Below, in pieces: positions 58,801 to 64,000 of a stretch of DNA of 64,000 nucleotides (positions are counted from its first letter, which is position 1; every line of letters starts with the position of its first letter). Location: assembly GCF_000226115.1 (NCBI RefSeq), contig NC_016457.1:1364001-1428000 (forward strand), given 5' to 3'. Below the pieces are notes generated by a model, which was not told the DNA's origin, made no database searches, and saw nothing but the letters and a program-made list of their open reading frames with translations. Origin of the DNA: Thermothielavioides terrestris NRRL 8126. Lineage: Eukaryota; Ascomycota; Sordariomycetes; Sordariales; Chaetomiaceae. The translations under genes were made by a program, and so were the position numbers.

Positions 58801-60845
58801 GCAAGTATGATCGGTGGCACGTGGACGATAAGGGCATGCTTCAGGACGTCAAAAGTCGGGGCCAGGGCAGCGGGCTGATGCAGCGCGTCGTTGACATTGT
58901 CCGCCGCCAGCTGAAGGAGTCCGCGTCTTGGGGCCGGGGGCTTCTGCAGGAGCAGTCAATCTTGCAACTGGCGGCGCAGCTCAGAGATGCCGGTGCTCGC
59001 AGCTCGGACCGTTTTCTCGACCTGGAGGCCGAACTTCGAAAATGGGCCGGAAGGCCAGGGGAGGGATACCGAATCCTGCGCCTCATTGAGCGAGCGACGC
59101 TCGCCGCCATGCGTCGCTGGTACCAGGAAAAGCATATCATGGGCGTCCGGTCACCGGGCCCATACCGCCGGCCAAAGCCTCCAGCGAGTCTCACGATACC
59201 GTCGGCGCCGACCGTGCTACCCTTCCACACCTTCACCTACCCCCTGCCAGCCAAGGACGTCCGGATGATCTCCCAGAGGAACGCGCTGAGGATATCGTTC
59301 TCAACCCTCCGGTCTCCGTGGATCCCGGCCACTGTGTATGAGCCTCCGGCTCCGCCGAGCCCCCATCTTAATGTGGGCTACGTCTCCTCCGACTTCAATA
59401 ACCATCCCCTGGCGCACCTGTAAGTATATGAATCATCCCAACCTGCCACTAAGTCAGTGTCTAATCCACCCCAGGATGCAATCTGTTTTCGGCATGCACG
59501 ACCCGAAACGTGTGAAGGCCTTTTGCTACGCGACGACAGTTAGCGATAGATCCGTTCACCGCCAGCAGATCGAGCGCGAGGCGCCTGTGTTCCGCGATGT
59601 GAGCGCTTGGTCTTCCGACAGGCTTGTTGACCAGATCGTCAAAGACAACATCCACATCTTGGTCAACCTCAACGGCTACACCCGCGGAGCTCGCAACGAG
59701 ATCTTCGCCGCGCGGCCGGCTCCGATACAGATGTCGTTCATGGGCTTTGCTGGCACACTGGGTGCCGAGTGGTGCGACTACTTGCTGGCTGACGCCACCG
59801 CCATCCCGCCGTCAACGCTCCGGCCCCACCGCATCAACCTGACCCTAGGGGACGTCTTCCGCGACGAGGAGGATGCTGACGCCGAGGATTGGATCTATTC
59901 GGAGAACATAATCTTCTGCCGCGACACGTTTTTCTGCTGCGACCATAAACAGTCGGCGGACGGGCACAACGAGAAGGGAATGACGTGGGAGGAGGATCAG
60001 AGGAGACGCTGGAAAATGCGCAAGGAGTTGTTCCCCAACCTTCCAGACGACGCCATCATCCTCGGCAACTTCAACCAGCTGTACAAGGTATTTGCTATGT
60101 TGCCCCAACTTCCTTTTTTCTTCCTGCCCTCATTAACGCCTTCCAGATCGACCCGACCACATTCCGCACGTGGTTGCGCATCCTCGCCGCCGCGCCGAAA
60201 GCCTACCTCTGGCTCCTCCGCTTCCCCGAGCTCGGTGAGACGCACCTGCGCCGGACCGCGCGTGACTGGAGCGGCGAGGGGGTCGCCCGCCGCATCATCT
60301 TTACCGATGTCGCGCCGAAGCAGCAGCACATCTCGCGCGCCCGTGTCTGCGACCTGTTCCTCGACACGCCCGAGTGCAACGCCCACACCACGGCCGCCGA
60401 CATTCTCTGGTCCAGCACGCCGCTGCTGACGCTGCCCCGGTACGAGTACAAGATGTGCTCGCGCATGGCGGCGTCCATCCTGAAGGGGGCGCTGCCCAAG
60501 GGCGAGGAGGGCGAGCAGGCCGCGAGAGAGCTGATCGCGAGGGACGAGAAGGAGTACGAGGAGTTTGCAATCAGGTTGGCGAACGGACTATCGTACCGCC
60601 CTCGTGTGCTACCCGCCTCTGCTGGTGCTGGTGCTGGTGCTGGTGTTGGGAGCGGGGGAAATGCCGCTGGAGAGGTGTATGGCGAGGGGGTTGGCAGGCT
60701 GGCCGAGTTGCGGCGGCTGCTGTTTGAGAGCAAGTGGACTTGTGCGCTGTTCGATACCAGGCGCTGGGTCAGGGATCTAGAGGAGGCGTATGACATTGCG
60801 TGGGACAGATGGGTGAAAGGTGAAGGTGGGGATATATACCTCTGA
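55857..60845 (+). CDS. UDP-GlcNAc:protein O-GlcNAc transferase (GT41, TPR type)
   Basis: Four exons, 55857-57355, 57425-59419, 59475-60087 and 60147-60845, encode 1601 residues. ATG 55857 is the first in-frame Met after a stop at 55818. Residues 1-420 are a His/Pro/Gln-rich low-complexity extension. Tetratricopeptide units follow (EEALEWFRRIMTLDE, HVEAISNIAATLYCLNRHEE, and near residue 880 HVHLHTNLGSLLKDIGQLD and DIALTNLANAVKDRGRISD, ADAIKYYQRAVAANPDFAE-type). The catalytic region begins LNVGYVSSDFNNHPLAHL, then HILVNLNGYTRGARNEIFAA, PAPIQMSFMGFAGTLGAEWC, DYLLADATAIPP, and ends with FLDTPECNAHTTAADILW and the glycine-rich YEYKMCSRMAASIL. GT41 enzymes add single GlcNAc to Ser/Thr of nuclear and cytosolic proteins. 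Filamentous ascomycetes keep it; Saccharomyces lacks it. Confidence 0.93.
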
Positions 60846-63800
60846 GAGGGATATCATTGATTCTGTTTTCTGGCGGTTTTTGCTATCTGCGGGCGTCAAC
60901 TATACCATGACTCCGTCCGGGATGGCACGGAGCGGGTGGGAAAATGGGCTGACCGGTCTTGGGTCGGAAAGGGTTTATTTGGGCTGGCATGCTCAACCGG
61001 GGTTCCCGTGGGTTAGGTCCCCGTGGGCGGGCGCATGGAGGTTTTAGACTTTGCAACAGCGTTGCTGTATTGGGATTTGGGGGCATAGGCGCGTCAAATT
61101 CTCTGATGTCCAACATCATCATGTCATGTAGGCAGGCGTTCTTGTGTGTATAAACTACGGAGCCTCCTGAGCCGAGCGCGAGCTACGGTCCGGGCTACAT
61201 TCCGATTTTCTCGTCGTTTCTACTGAGTTTGATGGCCCAACTTTGCCTTTGTCTCTGCCCTAGCCACCAACACCCAGGCGGCTTACAGTTTAGTTGGTTG
61301 TCTTTCATCCGGTGTTGTGGCAACCAGCCTCGTCTCCTCCTTTTCTCCCACCCAGTACACAATGGTGTTGGATGCCGGGCATGCTATGCTTGTTCGAGGT
61401 CCGAGGGAATGTTGCTTTCCCTTATCTTATGGACTGCGCGGTTACCGTATGACGCCTGCAGGCAGATGTATGCTTCGCCGGACCGTGCTGCCTTGCCTCT
61501 CTGGAGTCTGGAACGCGTGTGCTCTGCCCTGGGAGGCGGTGGCAGGGAGTGTAGGGCAAAGGGGTGGTGCAGAGCTTGTTGGGATGGATATGACGAGATC
61601 TTTTTGGGATGGATATGGCGAGATCGTGTTGGGATGGATACAAAGAGATCGTGTTGGGGATGGATACAAAGAGATGCGAGGGATGGGATGAGTCGAATAG
61701 GAGGAGATGGGATGGGATGCAATGCCATCGACGGGACGGGTCTCAGATGGGAGAGGAGATATGAGCGCGATTTCGATTTGCCTTTGTCTAGATCTGATGA
61801 TCGTTTGTTCGTTCTTGTCTTCCCACGTCAATTGATGTTCCCATCCGCCCACGGCCGATTACCCTTTCCTTGTATTGCATGTTGGCATGGCGACGTACCG
61901 TGTCGAAGGCCGTTGATCGGTGCGGGATCCGTGGAAGGGTGCGGCGCCCGCGTGTTCGGTCGTGAATAAGGGAATGGCGGGCTTTGTCTGAGGGTAGGCT
62001 CGATCGCGGTGTTCGTTAGGGAACTCCACTGTTGTAACTGTTGACAGACCTGTTAGCTCAAGCGTTCTCAGGCAGCTGTTGGGGTCGAGGCGGTGACGGT
62101 CGCGGTGAGGTTGACGGCAGAGATGGAATGGATGATTGCTGGTTAGCAGGTCAGGAGCTGAGGGATCTAAAGGGGGAGGGTCAAGGATAGCATCCGGAGG
62201 AGAAGGATGCAAAGTATACTGGGCTTGGAGTCCGCGCTGTTGAACTCGATATTGTGGAAGCGCCGTGGCGCTCGTGTCTGAGTTTGCCCACGGCCTAGGG
62301 CCTCTGCTCAGGGACAGTCAACAGGATTAGAACTTCCGTTGAGCGGCTTGGGAGAGAGGATCGCATGGCGGCTTGTCGAAACTGAGAAGGACGTGAATAT
62401 GGCCGTCAGTCCTCTCCTAATCATGCCGGGCATATCTCGAACAGCAGGAGTGGACCTTGCTCCGAGGCCTCGGGGTGACAGTCGAGCTATCCTCGCCAGC
62501 TTCCCTGCCGAGCATGCTGTGTGCCTGGGCACAAGGAGGTTCAATGGCAATGCAAAGGAAACAACGAGCTACAAGGATTGCTTCAGACTGAGCTCTTCTC
62601 AGGCTACAGGCTGTCAGGTCGTCTTCACCTCGAAACGCCGGACTCAAGTACGAAGAGCCTGGCGTTTGTGTGACATCTAGGCAAACAACGGCCTCGCCGT
62701 ACAGCTAGTTACTCTCATTTTCTACATCTTTATTAATGACTAGAAGTGCTCCGACGAGCAGCCTGCCGACGAGCAGCCTGCTTATGCCTGTGCCTTGGGG
62801 CTTCTAACTGGCAAGGCCTCGGTCTGGTGCGAGGGGACGAGAAAAGAGGCATCTCAGTCCAATGGCAACCAACTCAAGACCAACACAGCAGCCATAGACC
62901 ATTGACATCCCGCTGGCTTGTTGTCTCGTCCATGGGCTGGATGGAACGACTCGGGAGAATGCCCATCTGTCTGGTGCCAGGTCATCCATCCATCCGCTCC
63001 CGCACACTGCATGCTCTCGGTCAGCTACCATGGGCAAGAGAAGTCTCACGTCAACGAGGGAACCTCAGCTGGGCTCTTCTTTTTTGCTCTGCCAATGTCG
63101 AGCCGATCCCATCCACTCTCACTTCCATGCTGCTGCTCATGATGTTATTCCCGGTCCGGTTCAGCTGCGAAGTGGTGAGGGCGCAATTTCCCGTCCTACC
63201 CAACCACAGCCGGCAGCCAGGGGCAGAACGAAAAAGACTGCCCTCACATCCGGGGCAATCCCTCGAAGGTTACCTCGACCAGGTATCACCAAGTCTTGAT
63301 AAAACCTGATTGATATTTTGTCAGCGGCATCGCCGTCTGCAACGGCAGGCCGGAAGCGGAGCCCGGGCGAGCGAGCAGCCCATCACGTACGCATCTTCCA
63401 CCCTCACCCCCCTCCCCTCTCGCTCCCTCCTTCGACAAGGAGATGCGTTGGGGGTGTTTCGCTCGCTCGGGGAGAGAAAAGTTCGGCGATCAAAGACTGA
63501 GACCCGGACGCCCCCGCCAGCCGCGGCTTGCGCAGACAGGCCCTTCTTGTAGCGTGGCGGTCTTCCCGCCGTTCCGCCGCTGCCTCACGGGGCCAAGCAT
63601 GCGTCTGTCTCCCAATGTTGTGGTGCGTATGGCGTACGGCAGCTCAGGCGCCATCCGACTTCAGCTCGGCAGGCGAAGGGCGACGGGGCTTACTGGTCTC
63701 CTTTCCCTTCCTCCCCTGACGGGGGGAGGGGGAAGTTGGAGGGGCGGCGTGCTGCGAGGTTCCTGCTCCAAGAGTTTGCCAGCCGTTTGTGCCCCCTTTC

Positions 63801-64000
63801 CCAGAAACACCGCTGCTCTGAGTGAGGACGGAGCCTTCATTGTCTTGCACCTCCGGCGTCGGCAGACCGAAGTGCCGAGGTGGAAGTCTGCAACGTCGAG
63901 GACACGACTCACGATCTGAGCAACCGAAGACACGCCCTGCCAATCGCGGCCAGTGCAACACCGTATCGGAAAAGAAGCAAACAAGAGACAACAGCGCCAG
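60846..64000. other. Intergenic right edge, 3.1 kb, no gene seen
   Basis: It begins with the O-GlcNAc transferase 3' UTR. A 25-bp minisatellite lies at 61579-61679. A 15-bp direct repeat CGACGAGCAGCCTGC occurs twice in tandem near 62751-62782. Open frames are short, lack codon bias and show no splice-joined domain. A gene starting beyond the window may have its promoter here. Confidence 0.4.
61579..61679 (+). repeat. 25-bp minisatellite, four units
   Basis: Four units on the theme TTGGGATGGATAC/T followed by AAAGAGATCGTG or GGCGAGATCTTT. Units 1-2 and 3-4 form two subtypes, and unit 4 carries one extra G. Confidence 0.88.

Noticed and set aside
62746..63309. 187-codon open frame near the right edge
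   Set aside because: No codon bias, no domain and no supporting splice sites.

Overview
The window is nuclear DNA of a filamentous ascomycete. Genes carry short introns (about 46 to 230 nt) with GTRAGT-type donors and CTRAC/CTGAC branch points close to the acceptor, third codon positions are strongly GC-rich, and the gene set (ERG4, V-ATPase subunit c, LCCL membrane protein, GT41 O-GlcNAc transferase, ULD coiled-coil protein) is typical of Pezizomycotina. Similarity to remembered Neurospora proteins, such as the V-ATPase c N-terminus, suggests Sordariomycetes, probably Sordariales (a Chaetomiaceae-like genome). That placement is inference; no database was searched.

Twenty protein-coding genes, one intron-containing tRNA-Lys(CUU) gene, two copies of a short inverted-repeat element (MITE) and several minisatellites are supported. 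In order: a tetraspan membrane protein (481-1392), ERG4 sterol reductase (2385-4390), tRNA-Lys (5157-5277, minus), V-ATPase subunit c (6080-6977, minus), Snu13 (7500-8063), a Sac2-type phosphoinositide phosphatase (8710-12126), a BMT6-like rRNA methyltransferase (12258-13535, minus), transketolase (14914-17436), a golgin-like coiled coil (18079-20118), a degenerate acyl-protein-thioesterase-like protein (20750-21763, minus), an LCCL membrane protein (22348-24312, minus), MITE copy 1 (24635-25033), QTRT2 (25544-27263), AP-3 delta (27565-31109, minus), EMC2 (31769-32985), a ubiquitin-like-domain coiled-coil protein (36413-39230), COQ10 (40188-41144, minus), an X-family DNA polymerase (42040-43934), an MGST3-like MAPEG protein (44902-45681), SEC23 (46734-49317), RPL12 (50544-51405), MITE copy 2 (53121-53496, inverted) and an O-GlcNAc transferase (55857-60845). 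The last 3.1 kb shows no gene.

The genes are housekeeping functions without operon logic. Membrane trafficking recurs (SEC23, AP-3 delta, EMC2, golgin-like protein, Sac2-type phosphatase, V-ATPase), as does RNA metabolism and translation (Snu13, BMT6, QTRT2, tRNA-Lys, RPL12). Several neighbours are divergent over 0.5-1.4 kb intervals, for example vma-3/snu13, BMT6/transketolase, LCCL/QTRT2, AP-3 delta/EMC2 and COQ10/Pol X. Exons were joined by hand from splice signals and reading phase; 47 introns were placed and every model has an intact frame.

I found no new multi-gene system, secondary-metabolite cluster or defence island. The most notable observations are at fine scale: a 13-nt internal exon and tandem acceptor in the V-ATPase c gene, a start codon split by an intron in AP-3 delta, two GC-AG introns, a thioesterase-fold protein that has lost all three catalytic residues, and a MITE family with a telomere-like core, one copy of which lies in a divergent promoter.
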